Positions 21,741-32,420 of a stretch of 64,000 bases of DNA are shown piece after piece. Origin of the DNA: Zhengitettix transpicula (Eukaryota; Arthropoda; Insecta; Orthoptera; Tetrigidae); contig CM073590.1 in the NCBI GenBank assembly GCA_037074705.1, positions 244,172,101 through 244,236,100 of the forward strand, in the 5' to 3' direction. The position numbers were made by a program, and so were the translations under genes. Every line of letters starts with the position of its first letter. Position 1 is the stretch's first letter. The notes under the pieces are model-generated. The model saw only the letters and a program-made list of their open reading frames with translations, did not search any database and was not told where the DNA came from.

Positions 21741-21916
21741 ATAAATACCACACAACGTTTCTGGCATCCTTGTTCCCTTTCGTCAGGTGCTAAGAAGAGC
21801 GCAGAGGGTCTTTTGAGTGTTGTGAACTGACCAGTGCAGTTGTGTCGCTCTAGGCTCTTCTCAGCACCTGACGAAAGGTAACAAGGATCCCAGAAACGTT
21901 GTGTGGTATTTATATT
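21741..21916. repeat. palindromic PLE-tail module, complete
   Basis: The left arm (ATAAATACCACACAACGTTT to TTTCGTCAGGTGCTAAGAAG) is mirrored by the right arm (CTTCTCAGCACCTGACGAAA to AACGTTGTGTGGTATTTAT). Each arm carries a CTGACGA...GAAACGTT core, one per strand. The loop holds TGAACTGACCAGTGCAGTTG. It is the clearest copy of the palindromic form. Confidence 0.8.
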
Positions 21917-22824
21917 ACCTATTTGTGTCTATATAGGCTACCTTCCTTATTCATGGTTTTCTTATACTTGACATACAATGAGACACGAGTGAATACATAT
22001 TTGAAATTAAACCTTTCTTTCTATGAGGGCGTAATACTGCGACAATGGTCTCAGCACCAATCAGAAGCAGCCTCGTCAACTGCTTGTAAAGTTCAACACT
22101 CATTAGTCACTATTCGTCGGGTTAGCCCTCAAAGGAATAATTTCTCTTTTTAAGTAACAGGGATAATTATTGATTTAATAAAAAAAAGGAAAACAGAAAA
22201 ATTGTTAGAGTAAATAATGAGTGTTTATCAACCAAACGGGGGGGAAAAATCATTACAATACGACGTTTGATCCAACATTTGGGACTTTGCCAGGTAACAG
22301 AATACATCTAACGGGAGGTTAAGTAAGATTAAACGGTGGTTTCATTCGATTTCAATTGATCAGTTGAATAGATTGCCCATAGGATTCAATATGTTCAAAG
22401 TCTCTATTAAAAAACCCATTCTATTCATTAAATGAATTTATTCAATGTAACTCTCATTATTATTACGTTGACGCTTGCATATTTCTGTATTGTTGAGACC
22501 ATCATGTGCCTCTACAGTTACAGTTTGGCTTCTATTACTACAATTCTTCTTTCACACAATTACCTCTGCAACAGACGGTACATATTTCAGGTAACGATGG
22601 TTGTTGTATCGCAATTCAGAGTTTGCATTCTTTGTTCTCCGTGTGTGAGTGAGGTAAAAGGTCAGCGAGTGTAGGGTCGCAGGATCGATGCCAGCCAGGG
22701 TCGTGTCTCAGGACCTGCTCGTTCCCTGTCCCCGCGCGTTTATTTCACGGGGAAATTCAATTACCCAATCGGTTTCGTGTCCAGTCAAACAGAACGACAA
22801 ATGCTTAAAATCCCATTTATCATA
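21917..22824. other. unannotated stretch
   Basis: No gene is recognised. A decayed minus-strand motif (CCTGGCAAAGTCCC, AAATGTT, GGATCAAACGTCG) lies at 22263-22297. Confidence 0.4.
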
Positions 22825-22844
22825 GACAGAGAAAGAGAGGGAGG

Positions 22845-22876
<32 letters not shown>

Positions 22877-22998
22877 GTGAAAGAGAGAGACAGAGAGTGA
22901 GAGGCAGAGAGAGACAGAGTGAGAGACAGAGAGAGACACAGAGAGACAGAGAGAGACACAGAGAGAGAGAGAGAAAGACACAGAGAGACAGAGAGAGA
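22825..22998. repeat. (GA)n-rich microsatellite with GACA interruptions
   Basis: About 170 bp consist almost only of GAGA with interspersed GACAGA. Long open frames on both strands (Arg-Glu on plus, Ser-Leu on minus) are by-products of the repeat. Confidence 0.95.
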
Positions 22999-23254
22999 TC
23001 TTTTACCTTCTCTGGCCGTGACGTCACCACACTGGACGGGGGTCCACGCTAGAGTCAGCGATACACTGCGTGAGGTGGAATCATCGATATTAGACACGGG
23101 GGTTGGGAAACTTTCACGGAAAATGACGGCAAACTAATTATTGCAGTGCAGAAGAAAAAAATGGATCATTAATACCAAATAAGAAAGAGACTATTATAAC
23201 TATTGATCGGGTATTACATCACACCAGTAAAAAAAAAATTGGAGACGAACCAAC

Positions 23255-23741
23255 TGTTTTTTTACGTAACAGGCTACATGAGGGTAATCTACGTGGTGGC
23301 AACTCCCCTTTAATAGCATAGGAAGGGATCTGAAAGAGGGGATGCGGAAGGGTAGAGGAAGGTAGCCAAGGGTTAACTAGGGCCCCCGGGCTGTGGTTTA
23401 AGGATCCTACCCCGGATCATTCGCCTAAAAGTGATGTAGGGAAAACCCTAGGAAACCTGCATCAGGTAGGTCGGGCATTTGGTACTAGTTCCACGCCCTC
23501 ACGATGCCGGGAGAGCGATTTGCCGTGTGGACGCAGCTATTCCCTTTTCCACGCCTCGACCAGTTTAGGAGGCAACTGGCCGGCTGTTCCAGTGCCCAAC
23601 GTCTGCGATCCCAGGAACATGCACCTCTCAGAACACGGCCGAGGTGTCTCAGTTTGAAGGAACCTTAGTTCAAAAAACGGAGAGAGGAAAAGTCATCCGC
23701 AAAGGTAGCCTTCTCCGTCTCGCCAGAAAGGTTTTGTCTGC
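23255..23741 (-). mobile_element. R1 retroposon, diverged
   Basis: The copy opens with a T-run and ACGTAACAGGCTACATGAGG and ends near GGTTTTGTCTGCTG. The segment between CGGCTGTTCCA and GTGCCCAACGTCTGC has lost the second half of the palindromic TTCCAATGGGAA block. Confidence 0.85.
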
Positions 23742-24203
23742 TGTTACTGGCTGGTATACATGAGAAGAACCACTAAAAGAGAGATATAGCGAAGGGAAAC
23801 GGTACACACTCAACAGAGAGAAAAATCAAAATCAATAAAGATAAACATCACGGATTCGGTTTATTGAGAGAAGGTGACAGTGAAAAAAGTAATACATAGT
23901 CCAGAACTCGGAAAGAATGTTAGATATCGAATGAAACAGCAGAGGATACCCTGTTAGTCCCCGGTGAGAGAATTCAGTAAGAGATTGCGAAATGACGTAA
24001 ATAATTTAATAAAAACAGTTAAATACTGGAAAGACCCAAAAGGTAAAATCTTTAAATTAAGTGTAAGGAGCCAAGTACGAAGAATTGTGTAGTAGACACC
24101 GAAACAACTCTTAATATCAAACTTCCCATTGATAAACAATCTGTTGGTCTCCAAACATATCATCAATTATACACCTGCATTTTATTGGCAAAAATGCTAA
24201 GAT
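23742..24203. other. unannotated stretch, partly shared with 32750-32890
   Basis: At 23815-23890 a segment with CAGAGAGAAAAATCAA, GATAAAC and GAAGGTGACAGTGA resembles 32775-32870. The two may be remnants of one older repeat. No gene is recognised. Confidence 0.35.
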
Positions 24204-24290
24204 TTTAGGTATAGACAATTCCAGAGATGCTTCACATTGCATCAAACATCACAGCTATTAATGTACAAGCTAGACACTGTGGAACTTAAC
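24204..24290 (+). pseudogene. Penelope-like element C-terminal fragment
   Basis: The frame reads IPEMLHIASNITAINVQ, then after a one-base shift DTVELNNSYGPLL. It matches 12343-12429 closely and, like it, sits immediately before a hammerhead-like tail. This copy suggests the true protein continued past the stop seen at 12429. Confidence 0.45.
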
Positions 24291-24376
24291 AATTCCTATG
24301 GTCCTCTATTGTTACTGCTCCCTTATTGTTACGCTAACCCCTTGGGCTCTCCCATTGTCGTTGCGTTTTCGTCGCT

Positions 24377-24482
24377 TTTGAGTGTTGTCAACTGACGAGT
24401 GCAGTTGTGTCGCTCTAGGCTCTTCTTAGCACGTGACGAAAGGGAACAAGGATCCCAGAAACGTTGTGTGGTATTTATTTTA
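24377..24482 (+). ncRNA. PLE 3' tail with hammerhead-like core
   Basis: After CAACTGACGAGTGCAGTTG and CTCTAGGCTCTTCTTAGCAC the core reads GTGACGAAAGGGAACAAGGA, TCCCAGAAACGTTGTGTGG. GGGA pairs with TCCC. GCAC before the core can pair with GTGT after GUU, giving a four-pair stem I. The first core base is G rather than C in this copy. Confidence 0.5.
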
Positions 24483-27089
24483 CCTTTTTTTTGGGTCTGT
24501 ATTGACTGTGTTTCTTACGCAATATTTTCAATCTGCCGTAATTTTTTTTTTCATTTTAAACTCTTTTCAGTGAATTTTTTGTCAAATTAATTTTGTGTGT
24601 TATACTTCCGCTTTAAGAATTCCTAATAGGTTCTTTCATTTGGGTCTTCTGCCAAGAACCTATATATATATATATATTTTAAAATATAGTTTCCCAAAGA
24701 ATATTAAGAGTTGTATATTGATAAAGAATATCTTTGGTTAATGCTTGTATTTGAAATGGATTTTTAAATTTAATTTTCAGATCTATTAGGAACAAGATCG
24801 TTCCCAATATATTAAAGAAGCAGAATACTGAAGTAGTGTTTCTGTATTTAAGAGGTAGGAGCCGCTAAAATCGAATATACAGTATGTTAATTTTTTTTTA
24901 TAAATATCTTTGGCTGGAAATGGCCCAGAGAGAGTTTTGAGAGCTTTCTTTAATTTTAATTCAATGAATATATAACACAATAAATATTGTTAAATAGACA
25001 CAGTTGTGTGAGTATTAATTAAATATTTTATCTATGATAAATAAACCCTTTACTGATACTCAGAAACAAATATTAAACATATTCACGACGTGTACGTGTC
25101 ACTGTTTTTGAATGTTCGGAATGAGATACATGTTTGCAATTATCACCTTTGACTTGGAGGTTAATGAGTCTCTGAGTTGGTAATAATATCTGTGGAGCCG
25201 TCGTGATTGTGCAGACAAGCTTGCCCACAGCGAAATCGGGAATTATGTCCGGCGTCGTAATGAGACAAGGCGATGCCAGCTGCAGGCCGCCCTAAGTACA
25301 TATATATACATATACATAATATTCTCTCTGATGTGTGCGAGTCCTGGAAATGGTTTTAATTTCCTTTGGCTTCGCTCGCTTTATCCGGCAGGCCATCGTG
25401 ATCAGACAATGGACGCTTTGGCTCTCCTACGCGCGCGCGAACGCAATTACAAACTTTCAATTTCACTTGGTTTTAATTATTTGCTTACGCTGAAGGAATT
25501 AGAATTCAGTGTGGTAGAGGACGGAAAACTGTGGTCAACGAACGTGTAAAATCCTTTTCTGAAAGGTTATGCATGCTTTAATGACGACACGGTATTAGCT
25601 TCATAACAAAGTCTCCAGACATGCGCAGTAGCACGGGTGACGTCACTGCGCACGCAACTCTAGTCAGTGTCGTGACGTAATTTTTTTTTGCGAATCCCGG
25701 TGGCAGTTTTGAGAAAGATAAATTAATAAACAATCGTCAAAACAAATAAATAATACAATTTTGAAATTAAAATAAGTCTTTCGACCCGACATTTCTTCAC
25801 ACTTCTGAACACTTCACTATTAAAAGAAAGAAGAAAATAATGACTCCACCCTACTGAAGATTATTTATTTATTTCCTAGTATAGGAAAATTTATACTTCA
25901 CTTCACGAATATATTTTACGTTTTTTTTTCCAAACCTTCCTGTTGCTGGAACAGTGTTGCGGGTAAATTCTCCCAATCACCTTATAGTTCTTTTTAAAAA
26001 TGAAAAAATTTCCCTACTTCTATTTCTTTTGAGGCCTCGTTTTGATTTTAAATTTGTATTCCGTCTATATAAGTTGTTTTTTTCAAGCTTCTTTACACGC
26101 TTTATTTCCTGTCGTGTATGATTATATCTGTTCCTTCTGGTTGCCGACGATTCCCACCCTTAAAGTCTCTCTCTATCTTTTCTCGCGCCCTACAGTGACC
26201 ACGTCTCCGAATTAAAAATTTTGCTGATTCCCTCTGGGGTTTTTCTTGGGCCGTCTATTTGAGTGTTTTCCTATAAGGTCCCTAAAATACTACCCCGTAC
26301 CAACCAGATATTTATTTATATCCAAGGTGACGTCGTCCTCATTACGAAATGTAAAGGATTTACAAGCACTTTTCGAGGTGATGAATTTACTTGTTAACAA
26401 TTTCCATGCTCCACCCCCCCCCCCCCCCCCCCGTATTTCCCACAGTTAAGGACCCAATTATTTCCCCTTTTATGCGCAATATTTATAATTTAACAGGCAA
26501 ACCAAAACTTTTTATATGCAGATTTACAGTGAAGACGAGACCATACGGAGGTAGTGAGGAAGGCATGTGACAATAATAGCTTCGAGACCCTTAGAGGGGA
26601 GGAAAAGAGCGACCAAAGGGGTACGAGTATTAAAAAGCGTGCGAGAGGTGTATTTATAAGGAGCCCTTCCCCGAGTTCCCTTATATATAAAGCTGCCTAA
26701 CTGAAGCTGATAGATGTCGCGTTCAAGATAGCGTTGGCGTGACAGACAGACAGACAGACGCGGTAGATTCTGAGGCGCAGATAAACGACCGTAGATTTAG
26801 GAGGCAAAATACCTTCCACGTACGTGACTAGGCAAAGCAAAGATCACTGTAGACGTCGCTTACAGCGGGGGCCAGGAATTTACACTCCCACGGGTGTCGA
26901 TTAAGAGACGGAACACGGGTACCAACATCTGCAAAATATAGCTGCAACTATTTGGAACGCAATCCGAGAAACAGTGTTATACGTAAGTGGTCGTCGCCGG
27001 CTATTATCTTTGAGTTTAGTAACGATAGAGTTTTTCCTATATGGGGTTGTTTAGCCTCATGATCAACCCCGCTCGGAAGCATGGTCAAT
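24483..27089. other. unannotated stretch of 2.6 kb
   Basis: No gene or known repeat is recognised. It holds a short TA run at 24660-24678, a TGACGTCA at 25638, a C-run at 26413-26432 and a GACA run near 26745. The less AT-rich part at 25190-25450 has a composition unlike its surroundings and could be a conserved non-coding element. That is untested. Confidence 0.35.
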
Positions 27090-27480
27090 GACCGCGGCAG
27101 AAGAAGAGTGTTTGAGAAGATGGGAAAGGAAAATAGTAAGAAGGATTTTTTGGAGGGGTAAACGAAGCAGGGAAATGGAGAATACGAAGAAATAGGGAAC
27201 TGGAGGAACAGTATGGTGGGTATGCAGACATTGTATTGGAAAATAAAAAGGGGAACAGCAGACTGAGATGGTCGGGGCCATGTAGAGCGAATGTCAGAAG
27301 ACAGGGGTTGTCAAAAAGATCTACAAAGGAAATCCAGGTGGCAGAAGGGACCAAAGGGAGACCACGGAAACGATGGTTGGACGATGTGGAGGATGATGGG
27401 TGTTAGAAGATGGATGAAGCGAGCAGAGGACCGGGCAATGAGAGGCCAAGGACTGTAACGCCGAGGAGTAGTATGGTCGT
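27090..27480 (+). pseudogene. LINE tail: C-terminal reverse transcriptase fragment
   Basis: Several plus-strand frames together give WERKIVRRIFWRG, KWRIRRNRELEEQYG, GNSRLRWSGP, KGRPRKRWLDDVED and GVRRWMKRAEDRAM. This order is characteristic of the C-terminal tail of insect non-LTR retrotransposons, including a WxxRxN-ELxxLY block, an RLRWxGH block with H changed to P, and a GRPRKRW block. At least three frameshifts and a stop make it inactive. Confidence 0.75.
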
Positions 27481-27745
27481 CGCCAAATGATAAATTAAAA
27501 TCTCCCAGAGGGGCAATGATAAGGAAGCTTGGTCGTAAATATTGATTTTTATCTGACGTCAAGTGTAGATAAAAAGACATCATAAATAAGTCAATATTTT
27601 CAGAATAATTTTAATCTAATACAGTTGAATTAGAGAAATCCATCTCATGGACATTCAGAAGGAAAAATAAAGGATCACAACGTTTCGACGCAACATTTAA
27701 AACTTCATCAGGTAATTTATTAATAAGTTTTTAAATAAATAAAAG

Positions 27746-27779
<34 letters not shown>

Positions 27780-27992
27780 TTGATATTTATCTAACGTTTA
27801 GTATAAATCAGCAAATAAAGCCAGAGAAGTTTGATTTTAATAAAATAAAGTTTTGTGTTCTTGTCCTGATTTGTGGCTGTGCTGTGTCGTTCTTGCGTGT
27901 CTTCAGATTTTTAATCACCTGACGCAAGCAACAACTACTGCAAAAACGTTGAGAGGGGGGGGGGGTGTATTCATGAATTCTTGTCCGTTGTA
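27481..27992. repeat. AT-rich stretch with two GAAACGT-type motifs
   Basis: The minus strand at 27664-27712 reads CTGATGAAGT...GCGTCGAAACGTTGTG. The plus strand at 27868-27952 has CACCTGACGCAAGCAACAAC and CTGCAAAAACGTTGAG, a decayed PLE-tail module. A (TA)n run lies at 27749-27776. TGACGTCA occurs at 27554. Confidence 0.5.
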
Positions 27993-28492
27993 ATGACTAG
28001 AACAGTCGGCCAGCTGCCTCCTAAACTATGTATTATTTCTCTCACTGTGACCTTCGCTCAATATACCGAATCCGAGTTGTATATCAGGCCAGTAAGAGCT
28101 GTTCTCTCGCAGGCAGAACCTTTCTGGAGAGACGGAGAAGGCTACCTTTGGCGATGCCTTCTCGTCTCTCCGCTTTTCTGAGCTAAGGTTCCCTCAAACT
28201 CAGGCAGCTCGGCCTGTTCTGAGATGTGTATTTCCTGGGGCCGCAGACTTTGGGCATTGGAACAGTCGGCCAGCTGCCTCCTAAACTGGTCGATGCACGT
28301 GACAAGGGAATGCTGCGTCCTCACACATCAAACCCCTCTCTCGGCCATCCAGGGAAGGGCGTGGGACAAGTACCAAATGCCCGACCTACCTGATGCAGGT
28401 TTATCTAGGCTTTGTCCTGCATCACTTTTAGGCTAATGTCGGGTAGGATCCTTAAACCCTAGTTAACTCTTGGCTACCTTCCTCTACCATTT
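27993..28492 (+). mobile_element. R1 copy, 3' truncated, with an extra fragment
   Basis: A small R1 piece (ACAGTCGGCCAGCTGCCTCC) stands at 28001-28025. The main copy at 28088-28492 starts GAGCTGTTCTCTCGCAGGCA and stops at TACCTTCCTCTACC, losing about 100 bp of 3' end including the A-tail. A 3' loss is unusual for a retroposon and suggests later deletion. Confidence 0.8.
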
Positions 28493-29375
28493 TCTTTATC
28501 TAATTAGAATTAATAAAAATTGCATTAGAGAATTAAATTTTATAAAATCAAATCAAAATAAAACTGAGTACAGCCTCATAAGACGCCATTTTGTTCTTAA
28601 AATGATTTCATTTTGTTTCACACAAAAAATGCTGACTTTAGCGGGAAACTGTCTACGCGTTAAAGTAGACGGAAAATCTCCAAAGGTGACGCGATCGGCG
28701 ACGACGTTTAAAGTTGACTGAGGGACAATATAAAAATAAATAGGTCTGATGACTGTTTATCTCAAATAATATATATATATATAAGTTCACAACGACGCAC
28801 ACCGAGTAATTAATTAATGGAGCCTGTTTAGTTTACGGCTCAACGATGAATAGATACCTTCACCTGGATGGATATAAGACATTAATGGCTCTGTTTTCCG
28901 TACAACGCCGAAGTTTATGGAGGGGAAAAATGAGGCCAAGGAACCGCCGCGGCTGAGTCACCAAACCTCTCTCTGGAAGCTGAGAAGTGTCAGCGAGTAA
29001 GCAAGTGGTTTCGTGCTTCGTCAGCTGCTGATATTTATTACAGCTCCGGAAAACGTTTCCACGACTCGCTGTAGCGACAATGTGGGAGCCTTATTAGACG
29101 CTGTAAACAACACTTAACACAGGTAGAAATGAGTCCAGCAGCGCCTTCGCAGAGGCGGACGACTCCATCAACCCTCTACAGTGAAACACTAAGGAATGGC
29201 GTCCATTGTAACTGTTGTGAGGACTGAGAGACCGAAAGGTTCTCTCAGCAAAACGAGGGATGAATACAAACAAACAAACAAACAAACAAAATTTGAATGT
29301 TTAAGAAAAAATCGTACGACCAGAAATCACGAAATTTACATTTTAACTCTCACCCTTTGCTACTTTTTTTTTTAG
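28493..29375. other. unannotated stretch
   Basis: No gene is recognised. A short TA run lies at 28768-28782 and an AAAC tetranucleotide run near 29268-29288. The part 28800-29090 is of mixed composition without repeats. Confidence 0.35.
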
Positions 29376-29803
29376 TATAGACAGTCTATGTCTAGGGTAA
29401 TCCACGTGGTGGCAACTCCCCTCTTATAGCATAGGAAAGGGAGTGAAAGCGGGGATGCGGAACGGTAGAGGAAGGTAGCCAAGGGTTCACTACGTCCCCG
29501 GCCTATGGTTTAAGGATCCTATCCGACAATTCGCCTCAAAGTGATGCAGGGAAAACCCTAAAAAACCAGCATCATTTTTCCACTCGTCGTCCCTTGACCA
29601 GTTCAGGAGGCAGTTGGCCGACTCTTCCAATAGGAATAGCGAACATTTCTTACCGTACGCCCAAGGTCTCTGACCCCGGGACATACATCTCTCAGAACAG
29701 GCCGAGGTGCCTCGGCATGCGGGAACCTTAGTTCAAAAAACCAGAGAGAGGAGGAGACATCCCCAAAGGTAGCGTCCTCCAGAGCTGTCTGGGAAGGTTC
29801 CTT
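29376..29803 (-). mobile_element. R1 copy, first of an inverted pair
   Basis: The copy opens TTTTTTTTTTAGTATAGACA and ends GAGCTGTCTGGGAAGGTTCC. An internal deletion removes the TTGTCCCACGCCC block. It faces the plus-strand copy at 29862 across about 60 bp, 5' ends together. Confidence 0.8.
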
Positions 29804-29861
29804 GACCCTGTGCTACTTCTTTGCTACATATATATGTTAACGTTTTGAGAATGCGCCTGAG

Positions 29862-30345
29862 AGAGCTCTGGAGGAGGCTAACTTTGTGGATGCCTTCTAC
29901 TCTCTCTGCATTTTTTAACTAAGGTTCCCACAAGCCGAGGCACCTCGGCCTGTTTTGAGAGGTTTATGTTTCGGGGTCACAGACTTTCGGCAACGCGGTA
30001 AGAGTTGTCCGTTGTAATGACCTGGAATAGTCGGACAGCTGCCTCCTAAACTGGTCCAGTCACGGAGAAGGGAATGCTGCGTCCCCACATCAAACCCCAT
30101 CGGAAGGGCGTGGGACAAGTACCCAATGTCCGATTAACCGGATTCAGGTTTTCTAGGGTTTGTCCTGGATCACTTTTAAGCGAATGCCGGATAGGATCCT
30201 TAAACCATACCCAGGGGCCCCCTAGTTAACCCTTGGCTACCTTCCTCTACCCTTCCGCATCCCCCATTTCAATGAGCCATTCCTATGCTATTGAAGGGGA
30301 GTTGCCACCACGTGAATTACCCTCATGTAGCCTGTTACACCTAAA
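29862..30345 (+). mobile_element. R1 copy, second of an inverted pair
   Basis: It begins GAGAGCTCTGGAGGAGGC, lacking the CTCGCAGG hairpin, and ends GTAGCCTGTTACACCTAAAA. Together with 29376-29803 it could fold into a long hairpin. Confidence 0.85.
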
Positions 30346-30375
30346 AAAAATGAGAATGCACGGTTCTTACATTTC

Positions 30376-30531
30376 CTACGGGGATGATTTCTTCTTACTA
30401 TCATTTTGAATTAAGTGTTCCACACCCGGGACTGTTTTTAGAGTGTCGTACGCTCGAGGGTCACAGAGGTTTGCCTTACGGTTACAGTCGGCCAGCTGCC
30501 ACCAAATGTGGTCGTGGCACGGAGTCAGCAC
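30376..30531 (+). mobile_element. R1 5' fragment, diverged
   Basis: Blocks TTTTGAATTAAGTGTTCC, AGGGTCACAGAGGTTTGCC and CAGTCGGCCAGCTGCC follow in R1 order. The fragment then breaks at CACGGAGTCAGCACC, next to a tRNA-like sequence. Confidence 0.65.
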
Positions 30532-30536
30532 CTGAC

Positions 30537-30596
30537 GCGGAATAGCTCAGATGGTGAGAGCATCACGTACCAAGAGAATTTCGATTCCCGGTCCGC
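30537..30596 (+). pseudogene. truncated tRNA-like sequence
   Basis: GCGGA at the start can pair with TCCGC at the end. TAGCTCAGATGGTGAGAGCA matches a D-arm with the Pol III A box, and TTTCGATTCCCGG resembles a T-arm and B box. The anticodon arm is too short for a functional tRNA (60 nt in total). It may be a tRNA pseudogene or the head of a tRNA-derived SINE. Confidence 0.45.
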
Positions 30597-31893
30597 CCGA
30601 GTTTTCTTGCATCCTGCTCCTTTTAATTTGGTTTCATAACCTTCAGGACTGCAAGCATTTCTCCTGTTCTATAATTAAGTAATAATGATTAATAGTCACA
30701 TTTTTTTGTTCCAAGTGAGTTGAATCACCCGTAGTCGTATATATTCAGTTGTCACGTAACTTAGGGATGGTTGACGCACGCGCTTAATTAATGCAGGACG
30801 TTGTGTGTTTTCTCATCCATGCCACTTGTTCCCACGTCCGTGATAGTCGTTGAGTTCCCTGTTCTGTCTGCAGGTAATTATGCCCTGGAGTGATTTAAGA
30901 CTACGCCATCTAAAAGAATCAGGGCATTTATAATTATGTTTGATCAAACACTTCCAGAGGTAAAAAAAAGAATGTGTTTAATGAGTTTATAAGGGGGACT
31001 GCTACGGAAAGAGTCGGGAACTTCTCATCTTATCAGCTTTTCTTCTCCAAATAATTAAAAATTAATTTTAAAAAATTCTTTATTCGTTTTTACGATATTG
31101 TTCTCTGCTGTCTTATGAGGTCTGATAAAATATGACCTCTGTCGTGTCTTCTTTGCTCAGATCAGGTTCCCTTTATCCACTTTTTCTCCAGTTTTCGTAT
31201 TAAAACTTTGCGGAGCCTTTGAGAGATTCTCTGTTGCCAAATTTTGGTTTCCATGTTATGATGTCCAAAAAAAAAAAGAAATTGAAAAGTAAACTGATAA
31301 TTTCAGTTTCAATTTGAAAGGGGTGAGGTTGTATTATTCTTTATTTCATCATTCAATTTTTCCAGACGAGCCTGACAAGCGACGTCAACGTACATGATGG
31401 GACCCGCACCACTCCAGCTCGTCTCGCCAGTCCTTTCAGATGAAAACCTTTTTTTTAATGTCCAGTGTATTATTACTCTTTAACGCTTATCGTTGTGTGA
31501 TAAGTTAATTTTTTAAGGACAGTCCTTCCTTGCGTGTTGTACTGAAGAGGTCCCAGAATCGATATTAAAAATAAATTCTTCATTTCATAAAATTGGCCCG
31601 ATTTCAGAATAAGGATGCAGCACGATATATTTAACCATTTAATTGTATTAGATATTAACAACGGTTGAGAGCTTGGCAAGTTTGAGCGCCGCCGTGTCAG
31701 GGAGATAATCCCTTAAGTCCGGGGAGAAGCACGATCTAGGCAAACATCTGGTTCTACCTGCGGTGTCGAAGAAGTTGGAGAGTGACGCCTCATATATCAA
31801 ATTTCACAGGACACGTGATTGTCTGGACCAGCAACGTTTCTTGGTCCAGGAAAGATCGACCAAAAAGGGTCGATAAAATCGAGATATCAACGC
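30597..31893. other. unannotated stretch
   Basis: No gene or repeat is recognised in this AT-rich stretch. Confidence 0.4.
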
Positions 31894-31902
31894 GGGTGCT
31901 GT

Positions 31903-32411
31903 TTTTTTGTTTTTTTAGGGTATCAGGCTACATGAGGGTAATCCACATAGTGCCAACTCTCCTTTAATAGCATAGGAAGGGATTTGAAAGGGAGGATGCG
32001 GAAGGGTAGAGGAAGGTAGCCAATGGTTAACTAGGGGCCCCCGCGCTATAGTTTAAGGATCCTACCCGGCATTCGCCTAAAAGTAATGCAGGAAAAACCC
32101 TACAAAAATCTGCATCAGGTAGGTCGGGCATTGGGTACTTGTCCCACGGCCTTCCGATGGCGGGAAAAGAGTTTGCTGTGGGGACGCAGCATTCCCTACT
32201 CCGTACCTGTTCCAATGGGAACAGAGAACAACTCTTACCGTATGCCCAAGATCTGTGACCCACCTCTCAAAACAGGTCGAGGTGCCTCGACTTGTGGGAA
32301 CCTTAGTTCAAAAATGGAGAGAGGAAAAGGCACACTCAAAGGTAGCCCCTTCCTGTCTCTCCTACAAGGTTCTGCCTGCGAGAGAATAGCCCTCGCAGAC
32401 ATCTTTCATGA
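31903..32411 (-). mobile_element. R1 retroposon with 9-bp target-site duplication
   Basis: GGGTGCTGT occurs at 31894-31902 and again at 32412-32420, bounding the element exactly. Between them the copy runs from a T-run (the A-tail on the sense strand) to the CTGCGAGAGAATAGCCCTCG hairpin and about 15 further bases. The segment between the TCCGTACCTG and TTCCAATGGG blocks is deleted. Confidence 0.9.
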
Positions 32412-32420
32412 GGGTGCTGT

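Noticed and set aside
22708..23137. Open frames of 72-129 codons across the (GA)n tract
   Set aside because: They are products of the GAGA/GACA microsatellite (Arg-Glu or Ser-Leu runs).
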